Positions 1-7,909 of a stretch of DNA of 64,000 bases are shown in pieces. Source of the stretch: CADEDH01 sp965262175 (lineage in GTDB: Bacteria > Actinomycetota > Acidimicrobiia > Acidimicrobiales > SZUA-35). Both the position numbers and the translations under genes were made by a program. The first letter of the stretch is position 1. Every line of letters starts with the position of its first letter. Location: positions 2,666,001 through 2,730,000 of the forward strand of contig CBDHES010000002.1 of NCBI GenBank assembly GCA_965262175.1, read 5' to 3'. The notes beneath the pieces were generated by a model that worked only from the letters and a program-made list of their open reading frames with translations, did no database searches and had not been told where the DNA came from.

Positions 1-1
1 G

Positions 2-445
2 TCCCGACTCAGGCGCACCGGGGTTCGGGCCGCCGAGGGGGCCGGACGGTGGTCGCTGGTCCCCGCCGCAACGCCCGAAGGGGCCGCCGATCGCGACGAG
101 GTGGTCGAAGCGGCCGCCGACCAACTCCTCCAACGGTGGGGGGTGATCTTCTATGACCTGGCGGCCCACGAGAGCCTCGGGGTCCGATGGCGCGAGCTCC
201 AGTGGGCGCTCCGGCGCCTGGAGGACCGGGGGCTCGTCCGGGGCGGCCGGTTCGTCAAGGGGTTCAGCGGCGAGCAGTTCGCCCTCCCCGAGGCGGTCGA
301 TGGGCTCAAGGCCATCCGCCGAGCCCCGCCGACGGGCCGGACGGTCCGGGTCTGTGGGTCCGACCCCCTCAACCTGACCGGCGTCGTGCTTCCCGGCCCC
401 CGGGTCCCGGCCCGCCGGACCGAACAGGTCGAGATCCCGGTCTAG
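2..445 (+). CDS. Lhr-type ATP-dependent helicase, C-terminal fragment (5' cut by window)
   Basis: The reading frame is open from the first base of the window, so this is only the C-terminus, about 147 residues. The motif GRWSLV, followed by a 'WGVIFYDLAAHE' type segment, a WREL..LRRLE stretch, GGRFV-GFSGEQFALPEAV and a terminal DPLNLTGVVLPGPRVPA block, is the hallmark end of large Lhr-family DEAD/DEAH helicases (DNA/RNA helicases with a DNA-repair role in actinobacteria). The helicase core lies upstream, outside the window. The stop TAG ends at 445 and the next gene begins 67 bp later from its own leaderless promoter. The family call is strong; the substrate cannot be seen here. Confidence 0.85.
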   Translation, partial: SRLRRTGVRAAEGAGRWSLVPAATPEGAADRDEVVEAAADQLLQRWGVIFYDLAAHESLGVRWRELQWALRRLEDRGLVRGGRFVKGFSGEQFALPEAVDGLKAIRRAPPTGRTVRVCGSDPLNLTGVVLPGPRVPARRTEQVEIPV

Positions 446-500
446 GCATCCCACGGGCTGCGTCGGCTGGAATTCGCTCCACGGGCGCTGGCCTGGTTCC

Positions 501-506
501 TAGACT
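501..506 (+). promoter_or_regulatory. leaderless -10 box (TAGACT)
   Basis: TAGACT ends 6 nt before the GTG at 513. With the usual 6-7 nt from -10 to +1, transcription would begin on the start codon, and there is no Shine-Dalgarno. This fixes the start of the acetyltransferase. Confidence 0.6.
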
Positions 507-512
507 CCGGCC

Positions 513-1751
513 GTGGTCGAGATACGCAGCATCACCGCCGACGAGATCGTCGCCTTCCGGACCGCGATCAGCGCCGGGTTCGGGGCCGATGAACCGGCCC
601 GCCAGGGCGGGGTCGAGGGGTTCCTGGCCAACAACGAGTTGGGCAACACGATCGCCGCCTTCGACCGGGGCCACATCGTCGCCACGTTCGGCTCCTACAA
701 CCTGCAGATGACCGTGCCCGGGCCGGCGACGGTTCCGATGGCCGGCACGACGGTGGTGACCGTCCATCCGACCCACCGCCGACGGGGACTGTTGACCGAG
801 ATGATGGGTCGCCACCTCCGACAGGCGATCGACCAGGGCAAGGTCATGGCCGGTCTGTGGGCGTCGGAGGAACAGATCTACGGCCGCTTCGGGTACGGCC
901 TGGCCGTCGAATGCCTCGACCTCCGCATCCCCAACACCGTCGGCCTCCCGCCCGGTCCGGCCGACGTGACGATCCGACCGGCCACCACCGACGAGGCCCG
1001 GACCGCGCTCCCGCCCATCTACGGTCGGTTCCAGGCCCGGACACCCGGCTCCTTCCTCCGGTGGGACGGATGGTGGGATGAGCGGCACTTCCACGACGCT
1101 CCCCACCGGCGGCCGAGCGGCGCGACCGCTCGACGGCACGTCGTGGCCGAGCGGGACGGCGACGACGTCGGCTACGCCGTCTACCGCCAGGTCGACCGGG
1201 ACCCCGCCGACGCATCCGGGGGTTCGGTGATGGTCGTCGAGTTGATCGCCGACGACGACGACGTCCGCCGGGCCCTGTGGTACTTCCTGACCAACGTCGA
1301 TCTGTTCCCCAACGCCACGTGGTGGAACGCACCGGTCGACGATCCGGTCGTGATCGAAGCCGACAAGCACCGGGCGATCACGGCGTCCCGGGGTGACACG
1401 CTGTGGGCCCGTCCCCTCGACGTGTCGGCCACCATCGAGGGCCGCCGCTATGAGCGGGACGGCGTGCTGACGATCGGGGTCACCGACCCGTTCCTCGACC
1501 GCCGGCTCGTCGTCACCGTCGAGGTGGCCGACGGTGAGGCGCACTGCACCGAGCGCCCCGCCGGTGTCGGGGGTGGGCCCGAACCGACCGTCCACCTCGA
1601 CATCGCCGACCTCGGCGCGTTGTCGTTCGGGGGGCGGTCGGCCCGCCAACTGGCCCGGGCCCGCCGCATCGAGGGGGACCCCCGATCGATCGTCCTGCTC
1701 GACGACCTGTTCCGCACCGGCGCCGCCCCGTTCTGCTCCGAGGTGTTCTGA
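513..1751 (+). CDS. Eis-family GNAT N-acetyltransferase
   Basis: This 412-aa protein has the usual length of the Eis (enhanced intracellular survival) family. It begins with an EIRSITADEI..F GNAT N-terminus. The acetyl-CoA binding segment VTVHPTHRRRGLLTEMM lies at about residues 88-104, followed by LWASEEQIYGRFGYG, which is highly typical of Eis. The second GNAT-like part and a SCP2-like C-terminal domain ending in TGAAPFCSEVF follow, the latter with the family's C-terminal carboxylate. Eis enzymes acetylate amines of aminoglycosides, peptides or polyamines; the natural substrate here is unknown. The GTG start is set by the leaderless promoter. It stands alone between the helicase and the globin gene, which has its own promoter. 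Confidence 0.88.
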   Translation: MVEIRSITADEIVAFRTAISAGFGADEPARQGGVEGFLANNELGNTIAAFDRGHIVATFGSYNLQMTVPGPATVPMAGTTVVTVHPTHRRRGLLTEMMGRHLRQAIDQGKVMAGLWASEEQIYGRFGYGLAVECLDLRIPNTVGLPPGPADVTIRPATTDEARTALPPIYGRFQARTPGSFLRWDGWWDERHFHDAPHRRPSGATARRHVVAERDGDDVGYAVYRQVDRDPADASGGSVMVVELIADDDDVRRALWYFLTNVDLFPNATWWNAPVDDPVVIEADKHRAITASRGDTLWARPLDVSATIEGRRYERDGVLTIGVTDPFLDRRLVVTVEVADGEAHCTERPAGVGGGPEPTVHLDIADLGALSFGGRSARQLARARRIEGDPRSIVLLDDLFRTGAAPFCSEVF

Positions 1752-1785
1752 GTCCAGCCGCCGACTTGGTCGTTCGACGATGCGT

Positions 1786-1791
1786 TAGGTT
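1786..1791 (+). promoter_or_regulatory. leaderless -10 box (TAGGTT)
   Basis: TAGGTT lies 7 nt before the ATG at 1799 with no ribosome binding site, so the globin mRNA is probably leaderless. It also argues against the upstream in-frame TTG at 1766. Confidence 0.6.
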
Positions 1792-1798
1792 CCCCGTC

Positions 1799-2281
1799 AT
1801 GTCTTCATCGACCGACGAGAAGCCGACCCCGACCCTCCACGAGTGGGCTGGCGGCACCGACGCGATCCGGCGCCTGATCGACGCCTTCTACGATCGGGTC
1901 GAGGGGTTGGAGCTGTTCGCCAACCTGTTCCCCGGCGGCGTGACCGAAGAGCACCGGGCCAACGTCACCGCCTGGTGGGCCGAGGTCTTCGGCGGGCCGA
2001 CCCGCTACACCGATGAGCTCGGTGGCTACGAGAACATGCTCGCCCACCACCGGAACCTCGGCATCACCGCCGAGCAACGGGCGGCATTCGTGTCGACGAT
2101 GAGCGTCGCCGCCGATGACGCCGGCCTCCCCGACGACCCGGAGTTCCGCTCGGCCCTGCTCGCCTACCTCGAATGGGGTACCCGCCTGGCGTTCGAGAAT
2201 GCCCAGCCCGGAGCGACCCCGGTCGAACGTGCCCCGGTTCCCCGGTGGGGGTGGGGGGTCGCACCGCCCTATCAGCCCTGA
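1799..2281 (+). CDS. group II truncated hemoglobin
   Basis: This 160-aa heme protein matches group 2 truncated hemoglobins. It starts with TLHEWAGG and has FYDRV and LFPGG, the distal-side EVFGGP-RYT and GGY-NML segments, then the proximal HHRNLGIT with the heme-ligating His and QR..FV. It ends with a YLEWGTRLA helix and the typical tail PVPRWGWGVAPPY. Group II globins bind O2/NO and are implicated in NO or peroxide detoxification. The ATG is preferred over an in-frame TTG 33 nt upstream because of the leaderless -10 box. No functional partner is evident next to it. Confidence 0.9.
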   Translation: MSSSTDEKPTPTLHEWAGGTDAIRRLIDAFYDRVEGLELFANLFPGGVTEEHRANVTAWWAEVFGGPTRYTDELGGYENMLAHHRNLGITAEQRAAFVSTMSVAADDAGLPDDPEFRSALLAYLEWGTRLAFENAQPGATPVERAPVPRWGWGVAPPYQP

Positions 2282-2387
2282 CGTCCGTCCGCGCCGGCCG
2301 GCCTCGCCACCCGTCGGCGGTCGACGAGGTCTGGTCGGGTCGCACCGCGGCATCGGTACCCGCTCGTCATCGTCGCAGCGGGCGCCG

Positions 2388-2828
2388 TCATCGACCGGCC
2401 ACCGCGTCGGTGGCAACGTTCGGCCGAGCCGACGGTGGCCGGAACCGCTCCGGCACCCCGCTCGGTCCGTCGGCCAGTGGCGTGGGATGGCCGAAGAACC
2501 CGTCGACCCGGACGATCAGACCGGACCCGGGGGAGACCGTCACGATGTCGAGCCCTTCGAGCAGGACGCGGTGACCCCGGATCATGTCCCACCGGTAGCG
2601 GTACCGGTCGTGGTGGTGGTCGATCTCGGAGACGATGGCGAACCGGTACGCCGGCTTCGAGGTCCGCAGCCGGCGGATGGCCGCCTCCAGGTCGGCGATG
2701 CCGGTGAAGGAGTCGCGGGGGTCGTTCCACACCACGCCAGGCTCGACGGCCGCTGCCAGGTGGCCGGCCACCGCGTCGAGGTCCGCCTCGTTCCACGCCG
2801 TCCAGTAGGCGACCAGCGGTGCCGGCAT
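2388..2828 (-). CDS. SnoaL-like / NTF2-fold protein
   Basis: The protein is about 146 aa. APLVAYWTAWNEADLDAVAGHLA at the N-terminus, a WNDPRDSFTGIADLEAAI-RL segment and a YRFAIVSEIDHHHDRYRYRWDM beta-strand pair are typical of SnoaL/NTF2-like cone-shaped domains, which occur as small isomerases, hydrolases or ligand-binding proteins. An extended start at 2861 (MRFRRAD...) is possible in the same frame. I chose 2828 because the domain begins directly after it; no ribosome binding site decides between them. The gene sits downstream of, and in the same direction as, the exporter gene. Specific activity is unknown. Confidence 0.65.
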   Translation of the reverse strand: MPAPLVAYWTAWNEADLDAVAGHLAAAVEPGVVWNDPRDSFTGIADLEAAIRRLRTSKPAYRFAIVSEIDHHHDRYRYRWDMIRGHRVLLEGLDIVTVSPGSGLIVRVDGFFGHPTPLADGPSGVPERFRPPSARPNVATDAVAGR

Positions 2829-2892
2829 CGGTACGTCCCAGTCCGCCCGTCGAAATCGCATACCGGTTCGACCACGCCGACCCCGGCGTTGG

Positions 2893-4371
2893 TTACCCCG
2901 CAGGAGGCGGCCCGGTCGGTGTCCGGCGTTGGGCCATGCTGACCGCGGTCGTGAGGGCCATGGCCCCGGCGATGACCAGCCAACCCCGGTGGTGGGCGGC
3001 GACCAGGGCGCCCGGTGTGGCTGGCGACCCGATGACCGACACCAGAAGGGCGACCCCGAGGACCGAACCCACCTGGCGGAACGTGTTGTTGACCGCCCCA
3101 CCGACCGAGAGCCGCTGGGGCGGGAGGTCGGCCACCGCCGCCGCCGAGTTGACCGGGATGAACAAGGCGATCCCCACCGCCACCAGCTCGCCCAGACCGA
3201 CGAAGAGCCACGGTTGGCGTTCCTCGCCGAACACGACGGTGAAGGCCACCATCAGCGAGGCGACGATGACCGGCCCCACGACCACGAAGGGCCGGAACCC
3301 GTGGCGGGCGGCCAGGCGGCCGGCCACCGGGGCCAGGGCGGCCACCGTCAACGGGGCGAGGGCGCTGAGCAACCCGGCGGTCAACACGTCGTAACCCCAG
3401 GCCTGGCGGAGGAACAGCACGTTGTTGAGTCCCAGGGCGGCGAAGCCGGCGAAGAAGGCGACCCCGGAGAAGTTGGCGACCGTGAACGCTCGGCTCTCGA
3501 ACAGCGACAGGTCGAGGATCGGCTCGGGATGGACCCGCTGACGGGCCACGAACAGCCCGGCAACGACCAGACCGGCCCCGATCGAACCGACCGTCCGTAC
3601 GTCGCCCCAGCCCCAGACCTCGGATCGGGACAGGCCGAGCGCCAGGGCGGCCAACGCCCCGGTGATCAGAACGGCCCCGGCCAGATCGGGCCGGCGGGTC
3701 AGCGGCGTCCGCGCCGACTCCGCCAGGACCCGGCCGCTGATCACCAATAGACCCAGGCACAGCGGCAGGTTGATCCAGAACGCCGCCCGCCAGTCCGACA
3801 GCGAGATGGCCAACGCCCCGATGCTCGGCCCGCTCGCCACCCCGAGGGCCCCGATCCCGCCCCACAAGGCGACGATCTGGGTCCGACGCTCGACCGGGAA
3901 CGCGGCCACGAGCAGCCCGAGGGTTGCCGGGGTCAGCACGGCCCCGCCGACCCCCTGCACCGCTCGTCCGGCCACCAGCACCCCGAGCCCGGGAGCGACG
4001 GCGGCGATGAGCGACCCCAGGGCGAACAGGGCGATCCCGACCCGGAACAGCCGACGCCGTCCCAACGAGTCGGCGGTCTTGCCCGCCACGACCAGCAGCG
4101 ACCCGTAGAGGATGTTGTAGACGGTGATGATCCACGAGGCGTCGGCCCGGCTGATGCCGAAGTCGGTGACGATGTCGGGGAAGGCCACGTTGACGATCGA
4201 GAGGTCGAGCGTCGTCAGGTAGAAGCCGAGAGCGCAGGCGGCGAACGTGGCCCACGGGTTCGGTCCGGATGTCGGTTCGGAGGTCGGCGTGGTCGAGGTG
4301 GCCGGTTCGGCAGGTGTGGCCGGTGCGGCCGGGGTGTCCGGCGAGGCCGGTCGGGTCGGGGAGCGGTCCAT
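2893..4371 (-). CDS. MFS drug:H+ antiporter, DHA2 (14-TM, EmrB/QacA) family
   Basis: This 492-aa inner-membrane transporter starts with a Pro/Thr-rich cytoplasmic tail. The transmembrane part follows: LTTLDLSIVNVAFPDI (motif D1 of DHA2 exporters), GKTADSLGRRRLF (MFS motif A) and GRAVQGVGGAVLTPATLGLL (motif C of antiporters). WRAAFWINLPL is also typical of the family. It should expel hydrophobic compounds using the proton gradient. An upstream in-frame ATG at 4401 lies inside the inverted repeat and before the likely -10 (complement of 4388-4393, TACTGT), so 4371 is the better start. It is divergent from an HxlR regulator whose product probably represses it. Confidence 0.85.
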   Translation of the reverse strand: MDRSPTRPASPDTPAAPATPAEPATSTTPTSEPTSGPNPWATFAACALGFYLTTLDLSIVNVAFPDIVTDFGISRADASWIITVYNILYGSLLVVAGKTADSLGRRRLFRVGIALFALGSLIAAVAPGLGVLVAGRAVQGVGGAVLTPATLGLLVAAFPVERRTQIVALWGGIGALGVASGPSIGALAISLSDWRAAFWINLPLCLGLLVISGRVLAESARTPLTRRPDLAGAVLITGALAALALGLSRSEVWGWGDVRTVGSIGAGLVVAGLFVARQRVHPEPILDLSLFESRAFTVANFSGVAFFAGFAALGLNNVLFLRQAWGYDVLTAGLLSALAPLTVAALAPVAGRLAARHGFRPFVVVGPVIVASLMVAFTVVFGEERQPWLFVGLGELVAVGIALFIPVNSAAAVADLPPQRLSVGGAVNNTFRQVGSVLGVALLVSVIGSPATPGALVAAHHRGWLVIAGAMALTTAVSMAQRRTPTGPPPAG

Positions 4372-4378
4372 CGCCGAC

Positions 4379-4404
4379 CACTTGAACACAGTATTTTCCA
4401 AGTG
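4379..4404. promoter_or_regulatory. inverted repeat CACTTG-N14-CAAGTG, probable operator between exporter and HxlR gene
   Basis: Perfect 6-bp arms (4379-4384 and 4399-4404) flank an AT-rich centre that includes the likely exporter -10. The location between a divergent efflux gene and a winged-helix regulator suggests an HxlR operator. This is inference from position and symmetry. Confidence 0.5.
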
Positions 4405-4441
4405 TCAACGTTGGTAATCCTGTGGGTGGGTGCTCGCCCGC

Positions 4442-4447
4442 TACGAT
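4442..4447 (+). promoter_or_regulatory. leaderless -10 box (TACGAT)
   Basis: TACGAT ends 6 nt before the ATG at 4454, with no Shine-Dalgarno. It selects 4454 over the upstream in-frame start at 4430. Confidence 0.55.
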
Positions 4448-4453
4448 GACGCC

Positions 4454-5218
4454 ATGGCCCGACGGTCGTACCGACAGCACTGCGGCCTGGCGGCGGCGCT
4501 CGATGTCGTCGCCCAGCGGTGGGCGCTCCTGGTCGTGCGCGACCTCGCGCCGGGGCCCCGCCGGTTCACCGACCTGTTCGCCGGGCTCCCGGGCATCTCG
4601 ACCGACATGCTGGCCGACCGCCTCCGGGAGCTCGAGGAGGCGGGCGCGGTGGAGCGGACCGAGGTCCGGTCGCCGGCGCCGGCCGTGCTGTACCGGCTGA
4701 CCGCCCGAGGCCGCCAGCTCGGCACCATCGCCGCCGAACTGGCCGAGTGGGGCCGGCCCCTCCTCCCACCGCCCGGGGACAGCCCCTACCGCCGCAACGC
4801 CCGATGGGCCCTCCAGACGATGGCGGCCCAGGTCGGCCGCCGCCCCACCGAGGACGACCGCCCCGCCGAGGAGGATCGCCCCACCGAGGAGGACCGCCCC
4901 ACGGATGGCGATCGCCCCACCGACGGCGACCGGGACGATCGGCGTTCACCGTCGGGCTCGATCGAGATCGTCGTCGACGGGGAGGAGCTGCAGTTCCGGT
5001 TCGTCGACGGTCGGGCCGAGGTGCGCTACGGGCCGGGCCCGGGGCGGCCCGACGCCGTCCTCCGTACCTCGACCGACGGCTTCTTCGCCCTCCGCTCCGA
5101 CCCGGACCGCCTCTCCGCCGACCTGCCCGACGGAGTCGTCGTCGACGGCGACCTCGATCTCCTGGCCCGGCTGGTCACGCTTCCGACCGGCCCGGCCGAC
5201 GGCGAGGGGTGCGGCTAG
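4454..5218 (+). CDS. HxlR-family transcriptional regulator with C-terminal SCP2-like domain
   Basis: The protein has 254 aa. Residues 1-100 form an HxlR winged helix: HCGLAAALDVVAQRWALLVVRDL, then RRFTDLFAGLPGISTDMLADRLREL and the wing AVLYRLTARGR. A hydrophilic linker of five RPTEDD-like hexapeptides follows (about residues 130-159). The C-terminal 85 residues (SIEIVVDGEELQFRFVDG...) resemble the SCP2-like domain attached to some HxlR proteins, which may bind a hydrophobic ligand. It is divergent from the DHA2 exporter and likely controls it. The gene's TAG stop forms the first three bases of the next gene's -10 box. Confidence 0.8.
   Translation: MARRSYRQHCGLAAALDVVAQRWALLVVRDLAPGPRRFTDLFAGLPGISTDMLADRLRELEEAGAVERTEVRSPAPAVLYRLTARGRQLGTIAAELAEWGRPLLPPPGDSPYRRNARWALQTMAAQVGRRPTEDDRPAEEDRPTEEDRPTDGDRPTDGDRDDRRSPSGSIEIVVDGEELQFRFVDGRAEVRYGPGPGRPDAVLRTSTDGFFALRSDPDRLSADLPDGVVVDGDLDLLARLVTLPTGPADGEGCG
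4841..4930 (+). repeat. five tandem 18-bp units encoding RP(T/A)(E/D)(E/D/G)D hexapeptides
   Basis: Units start at 4841, 4859, 4877, 4895 and 4913, each beginning CGCCCC. They lie in the linker between the DNA-binding and SCP2-like domains of the HxlR protein and keep frame, so copy number could vary without breaking the gene. Confidence 0.85.
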
Positions 5219-5221
5219 GTT
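5216..5221 (+). promoter_or_regulatory. leaderless -10 box (TAGGTT) overlapping upstream stop codon
   Basis: TAGGTT ends 6 nt before the ATG at 5228. Its first three bases are the TAG stop of the HxlR gene, so stop codon and promoter share sequence. Confidence 0.55.
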
Positions 5222-5227
5222 GCGGGC

Positions 5228-5824
5228 ATGGTCGATGCCAAGTCCGAGCTGATCGCCGCCCTGGCCGCGTTGAACGAGGCGGTGCTGGCGAAGGTCGACG
5301 GGCTGGGGGAGTACGACCTGCGACGGCCGCTCACCCCCACCGGCTCGAACGCCCTCGGGATCGTGAAACATCTGGCCAGCGTCCAGGCCGGCTACTTCGG
5401 CGACGTGTTCGGTCGACCATGGCCCGATCCCATGCCGTGGCGGGGCCCCGGGGCGGCCCCCAACGACGACCTGTACGCCACGGCGACCGAGTCCAGTGCC
5501 TGGGTCCGGGACCTCTACCGGCGATCGTGGGACCACGCCACCGAGACCTTCGCCGTCACCGCCCTCGACGACACCGGCACGGTGTTCTGGTGGCCCCCGG
5601 AGCGCCGCCACCCGACCCTGCGCACCGTCCTGATCCACATGACCGTCGAGACCGCCCGCCACGCCGGCCACCTCGACCTGCTCCGGGAGTTGCTCGACGG
5701 CCAGGCTGGACGCTTCGCCGACGACCCGAGCCTCCCCGGCGACGACGAGTTCGACTGGCCGGCCTACGTCGCCACGGTCGACGCTGCAGCTCGGGCGGCG
5801 GCCGAGGGCGGCCCCGGCGCCTGA
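5228..5824 (+). CDS. DinB / DUF664 family protein
   Basis: A 198-aa four-helix-bundle protein of the DinB/DUF664 (YfiT-like) superfamily. The diagnostic features are LTPTGSNALGIVKHLASVQAGYFG (first metal-ligand His in the KHL motif), a WPDPMPW loop and the later HMTVETARHAGHLDLLRELLDG with two His that complete the metal triad. Actinobacterial members act as thiol-dependent transferases or are uncharacterised, and no substrate can be assigned here. It is expressed from its own leaderless promoter. The endonuclease V gene follows after 1 bp and is probably co-transcribed. Confidence 0.85.
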   Translation: MVDAKSELIAALAALNEAVLAKVDGLGEYDLRRPLTPTGSNALGIVKHLASVQAGYFGDVFGRPWPDPMPWRGPGAAPNDDLYATATESSAWVRDLYRRSWDHATETFAVTALDDTGTVFWWPPERRHPTLRTVLIHMTVETARHAGHLDLLRELLDGQAGRFADDPSLPGDDEFDWPAYVATVDAAARAAAEGGPGA

Positions 5825-5825
5825 G

Positions 5826-6527
5826 GTGTCCCCGGACGACGCTCCGGCCGGTCGGTGGCCGCCGTTGCATCGGTGGGACGTCGACCCCGCCGAGGCCCGC
5901 CGGTTGCAGCGCTCGCTGGCCGGGGCGGTCGACCTGGCCGGGTCGGCCGACGGGGCCTGCACGGTGGCCGGCCTCGACGTCGCCTACGAGCCCCGGTCGG
6001 ACCGGCTGGTGGCGGCGGCCGTGGTCCTCGACGTCGACACCCTGGACGTGGTCGACGAGGCGACGGTGGCCGGTCGGGCTCGGGCCGGCTACGAAGCGGG
6101 GCTGTTCGCCTTCCGGGAGCTGCCTCCCCTGCTCGACGCCCTGGCGGCCCTGCGAACCCAGCCCGACCTCGTGGTGTGCGACGGCCACGGCTACGCCCAC
6201 CCGGTCCGGTTCGGGCTGGCGTGCCACGCCGGGCTGTGGACCGGCATCCCGACCATCGGGTGCGCCAAGACGTCGCTGGTCGGCACCCACCGACCGGTCG
6301 GTCCGGCCCGAGGAGACCACGCACCGATCGTCGACGGCGACGACGTGGTCGGGGTCGCCCTCCGGACACGGGCCGACGTCAAGCCGGTCTTCGTCTCGCC
6401 GGGCCATCGGATCGGCATCGACGCCGCCGCCCGCTGGGTCCAGCGCTTGGCACCCCGCTATCGCCTCCCCGAGCCGATCCGGGCCGCCGACCACCGGGCC
6501 CGTCGGGCCCTCGCCGAGCGTTCCTAG
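5826..6527 (+). CDS. nfi: endonuclease V (deoxyinosine 3' endonuclease)
   Basis: This 233-aa protein matches endonuclease V, which nicks DNA one base 3' of deaminated bases such as hypoxanthine. The conserved segments are present: VAGLDVAY (first catalytic Asp), the ELPPLLDALAAL helix, LVVCDGHGYAHP (catalytic Asp and PYI-equivalent region), HAGLWTGIPTIGCAKTSLVG, and VKPVFVSPGHRIGIDAAARWV. The first residues, rich in Pro, precede the usual RLQRSLAGAV start. The GTG start is 1 bp after the DinB stop. Its stop overlaps head-on with the stop of the histidine kinase gene in a shared CTAG. Confidence 0.9.
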   Translation: MSPDDAPAGRWPPLHRWDVDPAEARRLQRSLAGAVDLAGSADGACTVAGLDVAYEPRSDRLVAAAVVLDVDTLDVVDEATVAGRARAGYEAGLFAFRELPPLLDALAALRTQPDLVVCDGHGYAHPVRFGLACHAGLWTGIPTIGCAKTSLVGTHRPVGPARGDHAPIVDGDDVVGVALRTRADVKPVFVSPGHRIGIDAAARWVQRLAPRYRLPEPIRAADHRARRALAERS

Positions 6528-7909
6528 GGGCCGCCCCGGTCGGTGGCCGGAAGTCGGAGGGACACCGCGGCGCCACCGAGGGGACTGTCGTCGATGTCGA
6601 CCTCGCCGCCATGGGCCGCCGCCACCTCGGCCACGATGGCCAGGCCGAGACCGGCGCCGCCGTGCTCGGCCGAGCGGGCCGGGTCGAGCCGAACGAACCG
6701 CTCGAAGGCGATCGCTCGTTCGGGCGCCGGGATCCCGGGCCCATCGTCGTGGACGGAGACGACCACCTCGGTCCCCGACGTCGCGGTGGTCACCCGGACC
6801 TGGCCGGCCGCATGGCGGGCGGCATTGTCGACCAGGTTGCGGATCGCCCGTCGAAGCAGGGCCTCGTCGCCGACGACCCGGGCCGTCTCGACGGCGGTGA
6901 CGTCGAGGTCCCGATCGCCGGTCGCCGATCGATGGACCTCATCGAGCACGAGGTCGTCGACGTCGACCGTGCTCGGCCGGATCCCGAGGCCCCCCTCGTC
7001 CGACCGGGCAAGCAGGAGGAGATCGTCGACCAGGCGCTCCAAGCGGGCCTCGGCGGCGAGGATCTCGGTCGTCAGCGCATCGATCGAGGTCCGATCGGGA
7101 TGGGCTCGGGCCACCTCGGCGTGTTGCCGGATGGCCGACAGCGGGGATCGCAGCTCGTGCGAGGCGTCGGAGACGAAGCGCCGTTGCTGCCGTTGGGCGG
7201 CGTCGAGGCGGTCGAGCATCCGGTTCATCGTCGCCGCCAGCTCCTCGATCTCATCGTCGGTCACCGGGACGGGCACCCGGCGGGCCAGGTCGGTCGCTCC
7301 CAGCGACGCCACCTCCCGCCGGATCGCCTCGACGGGGGCCAGCGCCGAGCCGACCACCCGCCAGGTGATCAGGGCCGCCGCGGCGAGGACCAGGGGAAGC
7401 CCGATGGCCAGCGCCGTCGCCGCCGGGCCCACCGACTCCACCAGGGGATCGAGCTCTCGGCCGACGACCACGGTCCGCCCCATCGGCGCGGTGGCTCCGA
7501 CCACCACCCACTCGTCGTCGGAGTCACCGATCGGAATCGTCACGCCGACCCCGGCCGCCGACACCAACGGGCCGACGTCACGGGCGTTGGCGCTCGCCGC
7601 CACGACCCGATCGCCGTCGAGGATCTGGGTGAACCGGTCGGTGCCTTCCTCCAACTGGAGCTGGTCGACGGCCGCTCCCCGGTCGAGGACGGCCACGATG
7701 TCCCGGGCCCGGGTCGAGGTCGGGTTCCGGACCGACTCGACGTAGCTCCACCGGATGACCCCGAGCAGCACCACCGAGCAGCCGACGAGGATGAGGCCGA
7801 GAACGGTCACCGCGCCGAGCGTGGCCCGGGCCCGCACCGAGGTGGCCCGGCGCCGGTTGGCCGGCCGGTCGGGGTCGGGGTGTTGCCGGGCGAGGGCCGC
7901 CACCGTCAC
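6524..7909 (-). CDS. sensor histidine kinase (HAMP, HisKA, HATPase)
   Basis: This 461-aa membrane kinase has a first TM at about residues 30-52 and a periplasmic sensing loop with VAASANARDVGPLV. A second TM (LALAAGLPLVLAAAALITWRVVG-like) ends near residue 180, followed by a HAMP segment with LAPVEAIRREV. HisKA has FVSDASHELRSPLSAI (phospho-His near residue 250). HATPase has the N box NLVDNAARHA, the G1 box VHDDGPGIP and HGGAGLGLAIV. The GTG start overlaps the regulator stop in GTGA (7906-7909), showing translational coupling. The paired regulator and the PepSY gene upstream suggest an envelope or metal/redox signal, which is inference. Confidence 0.9.
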   Translation of the reverse strand: MTVAALARQHPDPDRPANRRRATSVRARATLGAVTVLGLILVGCSVVLLGVIRWSYVESVRNPTSTRARDIVAVLDRGAAVDQLQLEEGTDRFTQILDGDRVVAASANARDVGPLVSAAGVGVTIPIGDSDDEWVVVGATAPMGRTVVVGRELDPLVESVGPAATALAIGLPLVLAAAALITWRVVGSALAPVEAIRREVASLGATDLARRVPVPVTDDEIEELAATMNRMLDRLDAAQRQQRRFVSDASHELRSPLSAIRQHAEVARAHPDRTSIDALTTEILAAEARLERLVDDLLLLARSDEGGLGIRPSTVDVDDLVLDEVHRSATGDRDLDVTAVETARVVGDEALLRRAIRNLVDNAARHAAGQVRVTTATSGTEVVVSVHDDGPGIPAPERAIAFERFVRLDPARSAEHGGAGLGLAIVAEVAAAHGGEVDIDDSPLGGAAVSLRLPATDRGGP

